NCBI RefSeq assembly: GCF_002803845.1 | Contig: NZ_CP024985.1 | Location: 5,157,501 to 5,221,500, forward strand | Direction of reading: 5' to 3' | DNA length: 64,000 nt | Source: Streptomyces lavendulae subsp. lavendulae | GTDB lineage: Bacteria > Actinomycetota > Actinomycetes > Streptomycetales > Streptomycetaceae | Shown here: one piece after another, positions 22,801 to 31,865 of the stretch | Layout: the number at the start of each line of letters is the position of its first letter | How positions within the stretch are numbered: position 1 is the first letter of the stretch | The notes under the pieces: model-generated | What the model was told of the DNA's origin: nothing | The model's input: the letters and a program-made list of their open reading frames with translations, nothing else | The model's database searches: none | Made by a program: the position numbers and the translations under genes

Positions 22801-23048
22801 CCGCCGGTTGGGTGAGTGGGGGTCGCCCATTGGGGGGTGGCGTACGGCCTGCGGGCCCCGGGTGAGCGGCTTGGGCGGCCGGCCCCAGGGGTTTCGGGGG
22901 CGGGTGGTCACCCGGATAGGTGGTGTGGGGGTGGTGGGGGGGCGGGAGGGGCGGTGTGGTTGCGGAGGGTGATCGGCGGTCGTAGAAAAAACGCGTCGAG
23001 TTACCGCCCGGTACCACCGCCGGGCCCGGCCCGTACGGGGGAACCGCC

Positions 23049-23492
23049 ATGGACACCACCAAGAGCCCGAACCGCAGCCGTCCCGCCGGGCGGCGCGACT
23101 CGTCCCGGCCGGCCGGGACCCCGCGGGCCCGGCGCCGGCCCGGACCGCACGACTGGTTCGCGGAGCGCCTCCTGGCGGTGCTGAGCGGCCAGCGGCCCGT
23201 CCACTCGCTGCTGGGCCTCACCGTAGGCCCGGCCTACGAGCAGCTGGCCGACCTGGCCCCCACCGGGCCCCCGCTGGGCCGCCCCCGGCCCGTCCTGCGC
23301 CACTGCGGCCGCTTCCACCCCGGCCCTGGGGTCATCGAGGCCTTCGCCCGCATCGCCACCGGCGACCGCGTCTCGGCGATGGCCTTCCGCCTGGAACAGG
23401 GCCCCGACCTGCGCTGGCGCTGCGCGGCGATCGAGATCCGGGGCCCGCGCACCCGGGGGGATTCGGCCCGCGGGGCGGCGGTCGTATCCTGA
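23049..23492 (+). CDS. Rv3235 family protein
   Basis: A 147-aa basic protein of the Rv3235/DUF6459 family. A 35-residue Arg/Pro-rich N-terminus is followed by the domain containing RLLAVLSGQRPVHSLLGLTVGPAYEQL, RFHPGPGVIEAFARI and DRVSAMAFRLEQ...RWRCAAIEI. In actinobacteria it is conserved beside secA; its function is unknown. The ATG 23049 is preceded by GGGGGAACC, a weak ribosome site. It is followed 31 bases later by the DUF6912 gene, so the two may share a transcript. Confidence 0.8.
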   Translation: MDTTKSPNRSRPAGRRDSSRPAGTPRARRRPGPHDWFAERLLAVLSGQRPVHSLLGLTVGPAYEQLADLAPTGPPLGRPRPVLRHCGRFHPGPGVIEAFARIATGDRVSAMAFRLEQGPDLRWRCAAIEIRGPRTRGDSARGAAVVS

Positions 23493-23523
23493 GGGCGTTT
23501 CCGCCTACCGAAAGCAGCCGGCC

Positions 23524-24024
23524 ATGCGCGTGTACGTCCCCCTGACACTCCCCGGGCTCGCCGAGGCGCACAAGGCGGGCGAGCTGGGGCCCGCCCCGCT
23601 CCGCGCCTACGCGGTGACCCCCGGGCTGCGGGAGTGGTACGTCTCGGACGACATCGAGGAGCTGGAGTACGCCGCCCTCAGCCGTGCCGCCGAGGCCTCC
23701 CTGCGCCTCCTGGCGGCCGACGCGGACGCCCCCCGCCGACGGGTCGTCGTCGCCGTGGACGTCGACGACAAGGCCGCCTCCGCGGTCCCCGGCGTCGACG
23801 AGGCCACCCTGGGCCAGGTCGCCCTCGCCGCCGCCGTACGGCTCAAGGTGGCCGCCGCCGTGCACGTCGACGCCGACGACGCGACCGAGGACGTCGCCGC
23901 GGCCGCCGCGGCGCTGCCGGCCGCCGACGCCGGGGACGACGACGCCCGCTTCACCGTCGACGGCGCCGAGGACCACGAGCTGCTGTGGTTCGGCGTCCAG
24001 GAGATCCCGGGGCTGCTGACGTGA
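23524..24024 (+). CDS. DUF6912 family protein
   Basis: A 166-aa acidic, Ala/Asp-rich protein with no membrane segment. It begins MRVYVPLTLPGLAEAHKAGE and includes AVTPGLREWYVSDDIEELEYAA and the closing LLWFGVQEIPGLL, a pattern I associate with an uncharacterised actinobacterial family. Its stop overlaps the next start (GTGA), indicating translational coupling with the HAD-type phosphatase. The function is unknown. Confidence 0.75.
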   Translation: MRVYVPLTLPGLAEAHKAGELGPAPLRAYAVTPGLREWYVSDDIEELEYAALSRAAEASLRLLAADADAPRRRVVVAVDVDDKAASAVPGVDEATLGQVALAAAVRLKVAAAVHVDADDATEDVAAAAAALPAADAGDDDARFTVDGAEDHELLWFGVQEIPGLLT

Positions 24025-24689
24025 GCGGCGGCGGAGCCCACATCGTCTGGGACTGGAACGGCACGCTGCTGCACGACATCGACGCCGTCATCGTCGCGAC
24101 CAACGCCTCCTTCGCGGAGTTCGGCTTCGCGCCGATCACCCTGGAGACGTACCGCGACCTGTACGTCGTACCGGTCCCCAAGTTCTACGAGCGCCTCATG
24201 GGCCGGCTGCCCACGGAGGAGGAATGGCTCGTCATGGACGAGACCTTCCACCGGTACTACTGGGCGGCCGCCGACGACGCCGGTCTCGCCGAGGGCGCGC
24301 TGGAGCTGCTGCGCGGCTGGCAGGCCGACGGACTCACCCAGTCCCTGCTGTCCCTCGCACCCCACGAGAAGCTGCTGCCGCTGGTGCGCACGCACGGCAT
24401 AGACGGGCACTTCCTGCGCGTGGACGGCCGCACCGGCCCCTCCCACACCACCAAGGCGGGACACCTCGTACGCCACATGGCCGCCATGGAGTCCGCCGGG
24501 GTGACCGCCGGACGGACGGTGCTCATCGGCGACGCCGTGGACGACGCGCTCGCCGCCGCCCACGTGGGCGCACGGGCCGTGCTCTACACGGGCGGTTCGC
24601 ACAGCCGCACCAGTCTCGAAGCCGCGGGCGTGCCCGTCGTCGACACCCTGGCCGAGGCCGTCGCCACCGCCCGCGAGCTGGCCGGATAG
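24021..24689 (+). CDS. HAD family hydrolase
   Basis: A 222-aa haloacid dehalogenase-superfamily protein. Motif I is VWDWNGTLL near residue 10; the usual second Asp is Asn, so the nucleophile is present but the general acid/base is altered. Motif III/IV is RTVLIGDAVDDALAAAHVGA. A cap region lies between (residues ~20-90). Most such proteins are phosphatases, and the Asn variant recurs in this group, so activity is not excluded. It starts at GTG inside the DUF6912 stop codon, giving a two-gene coupled unit. Substrate is unknown. Confidence 0.85.
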   Translation: MSGGGAHIVWDWNGTLLHDIDAVIVATNASFAEFGFAPITLETYRDLYVVPVPKFYERLMGRLPTEEEWLVMDETFHRYYWAAADDAGLAEGALELLRGWQADGLTQSLLSLAPHEKLLPLVRTHGIDGHFLRVDGRTGPSHTTKAGHLVRHMAAMESAGVTAGRTVLIGDAVDDALAAAHVGARAVLYTGGSHSRTSLEAAGVPVVDTLAEAVATARELAG

Positions 24690-24792
24690 GCACCGGCACG
24701 ACCGGTCCGGCCGCGTCGCTGGCCAGAGTGTCCAGGTTTCCCCCCGGGATTTGTACAGATGCTGTCAATGACGACCGGGGGGTGGGGCGAGA

Positions 24793-24804
24793 TAGCCTGG
24801 ACCC
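24793..24804 (+). promoter_or_regulatory. candidate leaderless promoter (-10) upstream of gdh
   Basis: TAGCCT (24793-24798) matches the TANNNT -10 form and lies exactly six bases before GTG 24805. The same TANNNTGGACCCGTG layout occurs at prfB. A clear -35 is not visible. Confidence 0.45.
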
Positions 24805-25116
24805 GTGATCAGCGCGATAGTCATCGGGGGCACGGACGCCCCCGGCCCGCGCCCGGCGCACATCCGTGCCCGGGCCCTCGCTGGTCCCCACCGCCGGGAC
24901 GTCCTGCCGATCATGGCCGAATCCCTCCCGGTCGGTTTTCCCGACGCCTCGGCGTCGACACAGAATCCGGACGCACCCACCGCCCCAGGGCGGCGCTGTG
25001 TCATTCCTTCCTTCACCTACGTCACGCAACGGCGCGCGACAGGAGCCAGAGGACATGCAGACCAAGCTGGACGAAGCAAAGGCCGAGCTGCTCGCGCGGG
25101 CGGCACGGGTAGCTGA
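24805..25116 (+). CDS. possible leaderless upstream frame overlapping gdh start
   Basis: A 103-codon frame starting MISAIVIGGTDAPG. It begins six bases after a good -10 and ends 62 bases inside the glutamate dehydrogenase gene in another frame. I recognise no domain, and its later part is low-quality Arg/Gly-rich sequence. It may be a true leader gene, a shorter uORF from a leaderless transcript, or coincidence. The stretch 24690-24804 before it holds nothing else recognisable. Confidence 0.25.
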   Translation: MISAIVIGGTDAPGPRPAHIRARALAGPHRRDVLPIMAESLPVGFPDASASTQNPDAPTAPGRRCVIPSFTYVTQRRATGARGHADQAGRSKGRAARAGGTGS

Positions 25117-28100
25117 GAACAGCCCGGCCGGGGGGCTACTTCCGACTGGGTCCGAGCAAGGGGAGCGTCCCGAACAGGGATCGACGCTCGCCTACCTCCA
25201 GCGCTACTACCTGCACACCGCCCCCGAGGACCTCGCCGACCGGGACCCGGTCGACGTGTTCGGAACGGCGCTCTCCCACTACCGGCTCGCCGAGAACCGG
25301 CCGCAGGGCACCGCGAACGTGCGCGTGCACACCCCCACGGTCGAGGAGAACGGCTGGACCTCCAGCCACTCCGTGGTCGAGGTCGTCACCGACGACATGC
25401 CCTTCCTCGTCGACTCCGTCACCAACGAGCTGTCCCGCCAGGGTCGCGGCATCCACCTGGTGATCCACCCGCAGGTGGTCGTGCGCCGTGACGTCACCGG
25501 CAAGCTGATCGAGATCCTCGGCCCCGACTGCGACGCCCACGGTCCCCGGACCGCCCGTCCGCACGACTCCCTCGTCGAGTCCTGGATCCACGTCGAGATC
25601 GACCGCGAGACCGACAAGGCCGACCTCAAGCAGATCACCGCCGACCTGCTGCGCGTCCTGTCCGACGTCCGCGAGTCCGTCGAGGACTGGGAGAAGATGC
25701 GCGACGCCGCGCTGCGCATCGCCGACGAGCTGCCGAACGAGCCCACCGCGCCCGACCTGCGCGAGTTCGAGCTCGAAGAGGCCCGCGAGCTGCTGCGCTG
25801 GCTCGCCGACGACCACTTCACCTTCCTCGGCTACCGCGAGTACAACCTCGTCGACGGCGACGCCCTCGCCGCCGTGCCCGGCACCGGCCTCGGCATCCTG
25901 CGCTCCGACCCGCTGCACAGCGGCAAGGAGGACGGCCACCCGGTGTCCCCGTCCTTCAACCGGCTGCCCGCCGACGCCCGCGCCAAGGCCCGCGAGCACC
26001 GCCTGCTGGTGCTGACCAAGGCCAACAGCCGCTCCACGGTGCACCGCCCCTCGTACCTCGACTACGTCGGCGTGAAGAAGTTCGACGCCGACGGCAACGT
26101 GGTCGGCGAGCGCCGCTTCCTCGGCCTGTTCTCCTCCGCCGCCTACACCGAGTCGGTGCGCCGCGTCCCGGTCATCCGCCGCAAGGTCGTCCAGGTCCTC
26201 GACGAAGCCGGCTTCGCCCCGTCCAGCCACGACGGCCGCGACCTCCTCCAGATCCTGGAGACCTACCCGCGCGACGAGCTGTTCCAGACCCCGGTCGACA
26301 AGCTCCGCGAGATCGTCACCTCCGTCCTGTACCTCCAGGAGCGCCGCCGGCTGCGGCTGTACCTGCGCCAGGACGAGTACGGCCGCTACTACTCCGCGCT
26401 GGTCTACCTGCCGCGCGACCGCTTCACCACCGGCGTCCGCCTTCGCCTGATGGACATCCTGCGCGAGGAGCTCGACGGCATCAGCGTCGACTTCACCGCC
26501 TGGAACACCGAGTCGATCCTCTCCCGCATCCACTTCGTGGTCCGCGTCCCGCAGGGCACCGAGCTGCCCGTGCTGACCGACTCCGACGTCGAGCGCATCG
26601 AGGGCCGGCTCGTCGAGGCCGCCCGCTCCTGGGCCGACGGCTTCGGCGAGGCGCTGACCGCCGAACTGGGCGAGGAGCGCGCCGCCGAGCTGCTGCGCAA
26701 GTACGGCACCTCCTTCCCCGAGGGCTACAAGGCCGACCACTCGCCGCGTGCGGCCGTCGCCGACCTGTGCCACCTGGAACGGCTCTCCGCGAGCGACCGC
26801 GAGTTCGCGCTGTCGCTGTACGAGCCGGTCGGCGCGGGCCCCGGCGAGCGCCGCTTCAAGATCTACCGCACCGGCGAGCAGGTCTCCCTCTCCGCCGTCC
26901 TGCCCGTCCTGCAGCGCCTGGGCGTCGAGGTCACCGACGAGCGTCCGTACGAGCTGCGCCGCACCGACCGGGTCAGCGCGTGGATCTACGACTTCGGTCT
27001 GCGGATGCCGCTCTCCGCCGGCAACGGCGACTCCTACCTCGGCGACGACGCCCGCGAGCGCTTCCAGGAGGCCTTCGCGGCCGTCTGGACCGGGGAGGCC
27101 GAGAACGACAACTTCAACACCCTCGTCCTCGGTGCCGGGCTGACCTGGCGGCAGGCCGTGGTGCTGCGCGCGTACGCCAAGTACCTGCGCCAGGCCGGCT
27201 CCACCTTCAGCCAGGACTACATGGAGGACACCCTCCGCAACAACGTCCACACCACCCGGCTGCTGGTCTCCCTCTTCGAGGCCCGGATGTCGCCCGGCCG
27301 CCAGGTCGCCGGCACCGAGCTCATCGACGCCATGCTGGAGGAGCTCGACGGGGCCCTGGACCAGGTCGCCTCGCTCGACGAGGACCGCATCCTGCGCGCC
27401 TTCCTCACCCTCATCAAGGCCACCCTGCGCACGAACTTCTTCCAGCTCGACGAGGCGGGCGAGCAGCACGCCTACGTGTCGATGAAGTTCGACCCGCAGG
27501 CCATCCCGGACCTGCCGGCCCCGCGCCCGGCGTTCGAGATCTGGGTGTACTCGCCGCGCGTCGAGGGCGTCCACCTGCGCTTCGGCAAGGTCGCCCGCGG
27601 CGGCCTGCGCTGGTCCGACCGGCGCGAGGACTTCCGTACGGAGGTCCTCGGCCTGGTCAAGGCGCAGATGGTCAAGAACACCGTCATCGTGCCGGTCGGC
27701 GCCAAGGGCGGCTTCGTCGCCAAGAACCTGCCCGACCCGTCGGTGGACCGCGACGCCTGGCTCGCCGAGGGCATCGCCTCGTACAAGATCTTCATCTCGG
27801 CGCTGCTCGACATCACCGACAACATGGTCGCGGGCGAGGTCGTGCCCCCGCAGGGCGTCGTCCGCCACGACGAGGACGACACCTACCTCGTCGTCGCCGC
27901 CGACAAGGGCACCGCCACCTTCTCCGACATCGCCAACGGGGTCGCCGAGGACTACGGCTTCTGGCTGGGCGACGCCTTCGCCTCGGGCGGCAGCGCCGGC
28001 TACGACCACAAGGGCATGGGCATCACCGCCCGCGGTGCCTGGGAGTCGGTCAAGCGGCACTTCCGCGAGCTGGGTCACGACACCCAGAGCGAGGACTTCA

Positions 28101-30022
28101 CGGTCGTCGGCGTCGGCGACATGTCCGGCGACGTCTTCGGCAACGGCATGCTGCTCTCCGAGCACATCCGCCTGGTCGCCGCCTTCGACCACCGGCACAT
28201 CTTCATCGACCCGAACCCGGACGCGGCCACCTCCTACGCCGAGCGCCGCCGCCTGTTCGACCTGCCGCGCTCCTCCTGGGCGGACTACGACACCGCGCTG
28301 CTGTCGGCGGGCGGCGGCGTCCACCCGCGCAGCGCCAAGGCCATCCCGCTGAACGCGCACGTCCGCGAGGCCCTCGGGATCGAGTCGGGCATCACCAAGA
28401 TGACCCCGGCCGACCTGATGAAGGCCATCCTCCAGGCCCCCGTGGACCTGCTGTGGAACGGCGGCATCGGCACGTACGTCAAGGCGACCGCCGAAACCCA
28501 CGCCGACGTCGGCGACAAGGCCAACGACGCCATCCGCGTCAACGGATCCGACGTCCGTGCCAAGGTCATCGGCGAGGGCGGCAACCTGGGCCTGACCCAG
28601 CTCGGCCGCATCGAGTTCGCCCGCACCGGCACCGGCGGCGAGGGCGGCAAGGTCAACACCGACGCCATCGACAACAGCGCGGGCGTGGACACCTCCGACC
28701 ACGAGGTGAACATCAAGATCCTGCTCAACGCGGTCGTCACGGACGGGGACATGACCGTCAAGCAGCGCAACAAGCTGCTCGCCGAGATGACCGACGAGGT
28801 GGGCCGCCTCGTCCTGCGCAATAATTACGCGCAGAACACCGCGCTCGCCAACGGCGCCGCCCAGGCGCCCAGCCTGCTCCACGCCCAGCAGCGCTTCATG
28901 CGCCGTCTGGAACGCGCCGGGCAGCTCGACCGGGGGCTGGAGTTCCTGCCCACCGACCGGCAGATCCGCGAGCTGCTGAGCAACGGCAAGGGCCTGACCC
29001 AGCCGGAGCTGGCCGTCCTGTTCGCCTACACCAAGATCACGGTGGCGGACGAGCTCATCGCCACCGAGCTGCCCGACGACCCGTACCTGCGCCGCCTGCT
29101 GCACGCGTACTTCCCCGGCGCCCTGCTCTCCCGGTTCCCAGAGCAGATCGACGCCCACGCGCTGCGCCGGGAGATCATCACCACCCTGCTGGTCAACGAC
29201 ACCGTCAACACCGGCGGTTCGACCTTCCTGCACCGCCTGAAGGAAGAGACCGGCGCCTCCACGGAGGAGATCGTGCGGGCGCAGCTCTCGGCCCGCGAGA
29301 TCTTCGGCATGGCCGAGGTGTGGGACGCGGTCGAGGCCCTCGACAACAAGGTCGCCGCCGACGTCCAGACCCGGGTGCGCCTGCACGCGCGGCGCCTGGT
29401 CGAGCGCGGTACGCGCTGGCTGCTCAACAACCGGCCGCAGCCGCTGCAGATCACCGAGACCATCGAGCTGTTCGCGGCCCGGGTCGAGCAGGTGTGGTCG
29501 GAGCTGCCGAAGCTGGTGCGCGGCGCCGACCTGGAGTGGTACGGGTCGATCCTGGACGAGCTGACCGGCGAGGGCGTGCCGGAGGAACTCGCGGCGAAGG
29601 TGGCCGGCTTCTCGTCCGCCTTCCCGACGCTGGACATCGTCGCGATCGCCGACCGGACCGGCGTGGACCCCCTCGCCGTCGCCGAGGTGTACTACGACCT
29701 CGCCGACCGCCTGGACATCACGCAGCTGATGGACCGGATCATCGAGCTCCCGCGGTCCGACCGCTGGCAGTCGATGGCCCGTGCCTCCATCCGCGAGGAC
29801 CTGTTCGCGGCGCACGCCGCGCTGACCGCCGACGTGCTGGCGGCCGGCAACGGCACTTCCACCCCCGAGGAGCGCTTCAAGCTCTGGGAGGAGAAGAACG
29901 CGGCGATCATCGGCCGGGCCCGGACGACCCTGGACGAGATCCGCGGGTCGGACGACTTCGACCTGGCGAACCTGTCCGTGGCGATGCGCACGATGCGTTC
30001 GCTGCTGCGCGCGCACAGCTGA
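25055..30022 (+). CDS. gdhB: NAD-specific glutamate dehydrogenase (large, ~180 kDa type)
   Basis: A 1655-aa enzyme of the bacterial NAD-GDH (GDH180) family, full length for that family. It converts glutamate to 2-oxoglutarate and ammonium with NAD. The long N-terminal part has ACT-like regulatory segments (e.g. TDDMPFLVDSVTNEL). The central catalytic domain carries GGLRWSDRREDFRTEVLGL and the active-site lysine block VPVGAKGGF; the Rossmann part includes GVGDMSGDVFGNGML. A helical C-terminal domain (~residues 1230-1655) completes it. AGGAG lies upstream of ATG 25055. The gene is followed by a strong hairpin, so it is probably monocistronic. Confidence 0.96.
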   Translation: MQTKLDEAKAELLARAARVAENSPAGGLLPTGSEQGERPEQGSTLAYLQRYYLHTAPEDLADRDPVDVFGTALSHYRLAENRPQGTANVRVHTPTVEENGWTSSHSVVEVVTDDMPFLVDSVTNELSRQGRGIHLVIHPQVVVRRDVTGKLIEILGPDCDAHGPRTARPHDSLVESWIHVEIDRETDKADLKQITADLLRVLSDVRESVEDWEKMRDAALRIADELPNEPTAPDLREFELEEARELLRWLADDHFTFLGYREYNLVDGDALAAVPGTGLGILRSDPLHSGKEDGHPVSPSFNRLPADARAKAREHRLLVLTKANSRSTVHRPSYLDYVGVKKFDADGNVVGERRFLGLFSSAAYTESVRRVPVIRRKVVQVLDEAGFAPSSHDGRDLLQILETYPRDELFQTPVDKLREIVTSVLYLQERRRLRLYLRQDEYGRYYSALVYLPRDRFTTGVRLRLMDILREELDGISVDFTAWNTESILSRIHFVVRVPQGTELPVLTDSDVERIEGRLVEAARSWADGFGEALTAELGEERAAELLRKYGTSFPEGYKADHSPRAAVADLCHLERLSASDREFALSLYEPVGAGPGERRFKIYRTGEQVSLSAVLPVLQRLGVEVTDERPYELRRTDRVSAWIYDFGLRMPLSAGNGDSYLGDDARERFQEAFAAVWTGEAENDNFNTLVLGAGLTWRQAVVLRAYAKYLRQAGSTFSQDYMEDTLRNNVHTTRLLVSLFEARMSPGRQVAGTELIDAMLEELDGALDQVASLDEDRILRAFLTLIKATLRTNFFQLDEAGEQHAYVSMKFDPQAIPDLPAPRPAFEIWVYSPRVEGVHLRFGKVARGGLRWSDRREDFRTEVLGLVKAQMVKNTVIVPVGAKGGFVAKNLPDPSVDRDAWLAEGIASYKIFISALLDITDNMVAGEVVPPQGVVRHDEDDTYLVVAADKGTATFSDIANGVAEDYGFWLGDAFASGGSAGYDHKGMGITARGAWESVKRHFRELGHDTQSEDFTVVGVGDMSGDVFGNGMLLSEHIRLVAAFDHRHIFIDPNPDAATSYAERRRLFDLPRSSWADYDTALLSAGGGVHPRSAKAIPLNAHVREALGIESGITKMTPADLMKAILQAPVDLLWNGGIGTYVKATAETHADVGDKANDAIRVNGSDVRAKVIGEGGNLGLTQLGRIEFARTGTGGEGGKVNTDAIDNSAGVDTSDHEVNIKILLNAVVTDGDMTVKQRNKLLAEMTDEVGRLVLRNNYAQNTALANGAAQAPSLLHAQQRFMRRLERAGQLDRGLEFLPTDRQIRELLSNGKGLTQPELAVLFAYTKITVADELIATELPDDPYLRRLLHAYFPGALLSRFPEQIDAHALRREIITTLLVNDTVNTGGSTFLHRLKEETGASTEEIVRAQLSAREIFGMAEVWDAVEALDNKVAADVQTRVRLHARRLVERGTRWLLNNRPQPLQITETIELFAARVEQVWSELPKLVRGADLEWYGSILDELTGEGVPEELAAKVAGFSSAFPTLDIVAIADRTGVDPLAVAEVYYDLADRLDITQLMDRIIELPRSDRWQSMARASIREDLFAAHAALTADVLAAGNGTSTPEERFKLWEEKNAAIIGRARTTLDEIRGSDDFDLANLSVAMRTMRSLLRAHS

Positions 30023-30050
30023 GTGACGCCCCCTTCGGGGGGTGGGTGAA

Positions 30051-30085
30051 CGGGCGGCCCGGGACCATCGGTCCCGGGCCGCCCG
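30051..30085 (+). terminator. gdhB terminator
   Basis: A 16-bp perfect stem (30051-30066 with 30070-30085) around the loop ATC, 29 bases after the stop codon. Confidence 0.88.
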
Positions 30086-30146
30086 CCGTGCGTCCCGCCG
30101 CAGGTCATAGGCTGTGCGGTCGAACACGGCGGCGGGGGGACGGGCA

Positions 30147-31026
30147 GTGCGGATCGTCGGCCGGGACCGGCGCCCGGACGCGGTCCTGCGGCTGCGGGAG
30201 GCCGGGGTGGTGGAGCTGGAGCGGCCCACCGGACGGCAGTCGAGGTACGCGGGCTACGAGGCCGACTCCGAGCGTCCCATCCGCGCGGCGTACCTCCCGC
30301 AGGACGGCGAGCGGCCGGACGCGTGGGAGCTGGCCGGGGCGCTGGACGACCAGGAGAGGCTCTTCAGGGTCCTCGCCTCGCGCGGGCCGGACGCCACGGA
30401 CGAACAGGTGCGGGGGGTGCGGCGGGCCGCGCAGCTGGGTGCCGCGCTGTTCCGTACGACGCCGGCCGACCCGGACACGGAGGCCGTCTCGACCGTCGAC
30501 GGCCACACCGTCACCCACCCGGCGTACCGGGGCGACCGGGCCGGGCTCACCCAGTGGCTGGCCGCGACGCACTTCGCCCTGATCGCCGGAGCGGACGAGG
30601 ACCTGGCCCCGCTCGTGGCGGCGGGCCCGCCGTGGCTCGGGTCGGGCAGTCCCGCCTACGCCGGGTACTGCGAGGCGCTGCACGCGCACCTGAGCTTGCG
30701 GGGACGCGCGCCCGGCGGCGGAGCGGGCCGTGGCGGCGTACGCGAAGGAGAAGCCGACGGGCTTCCTGCCACCGCCGTCCGTGCTGCTGTCCCAGTTCGT
30801 CGAGGGGGACGAGGAGAGCTTCGGGCTGGCGCTGCTCGACGCCCTGGAGGCCCACCGCGACCACCACGCGGTCGCCGACCGGGCCGGGGACTCCGCCGCC
30901 GTGCTCGACCTCGGAGTCCTGGCCCTGGCCTGCCACGCCCGGCGCCGCGGCTGGCGGGTCCCGGTGGCCTCCCCCTACCTGCCGCCGCGTCTGCTGGCGG
31001 CGGCCGTGCCCCTCGCCGGGAGCTGA
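30147..31026 (+). pseudogene. Imm49 family immunity-like protein, frameshifted
   Basis: The 5' part reads in one frame (VRIVGRDRRPDAVLRL ... PAYAGYCEALHAHLSL) and the 3' part in the +1 frame (AERAVAAYAKEKPTGFL ... ALACHARRRGWRVPVASPYL). The join lies at GCGGGGAC (30698-30705). Removing one G from the GGGG run 30700-30703 gives a continuous LSLRDARPAAERAV and one ~292-aa protein. The C-terminal layout (SQFVEGDEESFGLALLDAL ... LGVLALACHA ... YLPPRLL) resembles Immunity protein 49, which protects against polymorphic toxins. As written, the first frame would run on antisense through the next gene to 31976. It is either a recent inactivation or a sequencing error. No toxin gene is adjacent. Confidence 0.75.
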
Positions 31027-31052
31027 GGGGCGGGGGCCGGGGGGCGGTCGGG

Positions 31053-31865
31053 TCAGCCGCCCGAGGTGAAGGCCTCGTAGGCGTCGCAGACCTCGCCGGA
31101 GGGGCCGTCCATGCGCAGGACGCCCGATTCCAGCCAGATCGCGCGGTCGCAGGTCTCGCGGACCGTTCCGATGCCGTGGCTGACGAGGAAGACGGTGCCC
31201 GCGCTGGCCCGCAGTTCCTCGATGCGGGCCTGGCTGCGGCGCTGGAAGGCGGCGTCGCCGGTGGCCAGGGCCTCGTCGATCATCAGGACGTCGTGGTCCT
31301 TGGCGGCGGCGATGGAGAACCGCAGCCGGGCGCCCATGCCGGAGGAGTAGGTGCGCATGGGCAGGGAGATGAAGTCGCCCTTCTCGTTGATGCCGGAGAA
31401 GTCGACGATGTCCTGGTAGCGCTCGCGGATCTGGCGGCGGGTCATGCCCATCGCGAGTCCGCCGAGGACCACGTTGCGCTCGCCGGTGAGGTCGTTCATC
31501 AGGGCCGCGTTCACGCCCAGGAGCGAGGGCTGGCCGTGCGAGTAGACGGCCCCCGAGGCCACGGGCTGGAGTCCGGCGATGGCCTTGAGGAGGGTGGACT
31601 TGCCGGAGCCGTTGGAGCCGATGAGGCCAATCGCCTCGCCCTTGTAGGCGGTGAAGCTGACGCCCTTGACGGCGTGCACCTCACGGATGCCGGGGGCCGG
31701 CCTGCGGGAGAAGATCCGGCTGAGGGCGGCGGTGGCGCCGCCCTTGCGGGTGGCGCCGTGCACCTTGTAGACGACGTGGACCTCGTCGGCGATCACGGTC
31801 GGGACGCGGGTGTCCGCCGCCGTGCGGTCGGTGGACGTCGTGCTGCGGGTCAGGGTGTCAGCCAC
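31053..31865 (-). CDS. polysaccharide/teichoic-acid-type ABC exporter, ATP-binding protein
   Basis: A 270-aa ATPase of the TagH/RfbE/Wzt group. Walker A is LIGSNGSGKSTLL, the Q-loop region is GVNAALMNDLTGERNV, the ABC signature is the group-typical YSSGMGARLRFSIA, and Walker B is DVLMIDEAL, followed by SHGIGTVRETCDRAIWLESG. The insertion ahead of Walker A (RRPAPGIREVHAVKGVSF) is normal for this group. It overlaps the permease gene by 8 bases. It should energise export of a cell-wall polymer; the neighbouring CDP-glycerol-type transferase fits teichoic-acid-like material. Confidence 0.92.
   Translation of the reverse strand: MADTLTRSTTSTDRTAADTRVPTVIADEVHVVYKVHGATRKGGATAALSRIFSRRPAPGIREVHAVKGVSFTAYKGEAIGLIGSNGSGKSTLLKAIAGLQPVASGAVYSHGQPSLLGVNAALMNDLTGERNVVLGGLAMGMTRRQIRERYQDIVDFSGINEKGDFISLPMRTYSSGMGARLRFSIAAAKDHDVLMIDEALATGDAAFQRRSQARIEELRASAGTVFLVSHGIGTVRETCDRAIWLESGVLRMDGPSGEVCDAYEAFTSGG

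Noticed and set aside
22682..22900. Pro/Ala-rich minus-strand frame resembling a proline-rich protein
   Set aside because: Produced by the G-rich tandem repeat; no start signal or domain.
25136..30229. Minus-strand frame of 1697 codons opposite gdhB
   Set aside because: Mirror frame of a high-GC gene, with low-complexity composition and no recognisable motifs.
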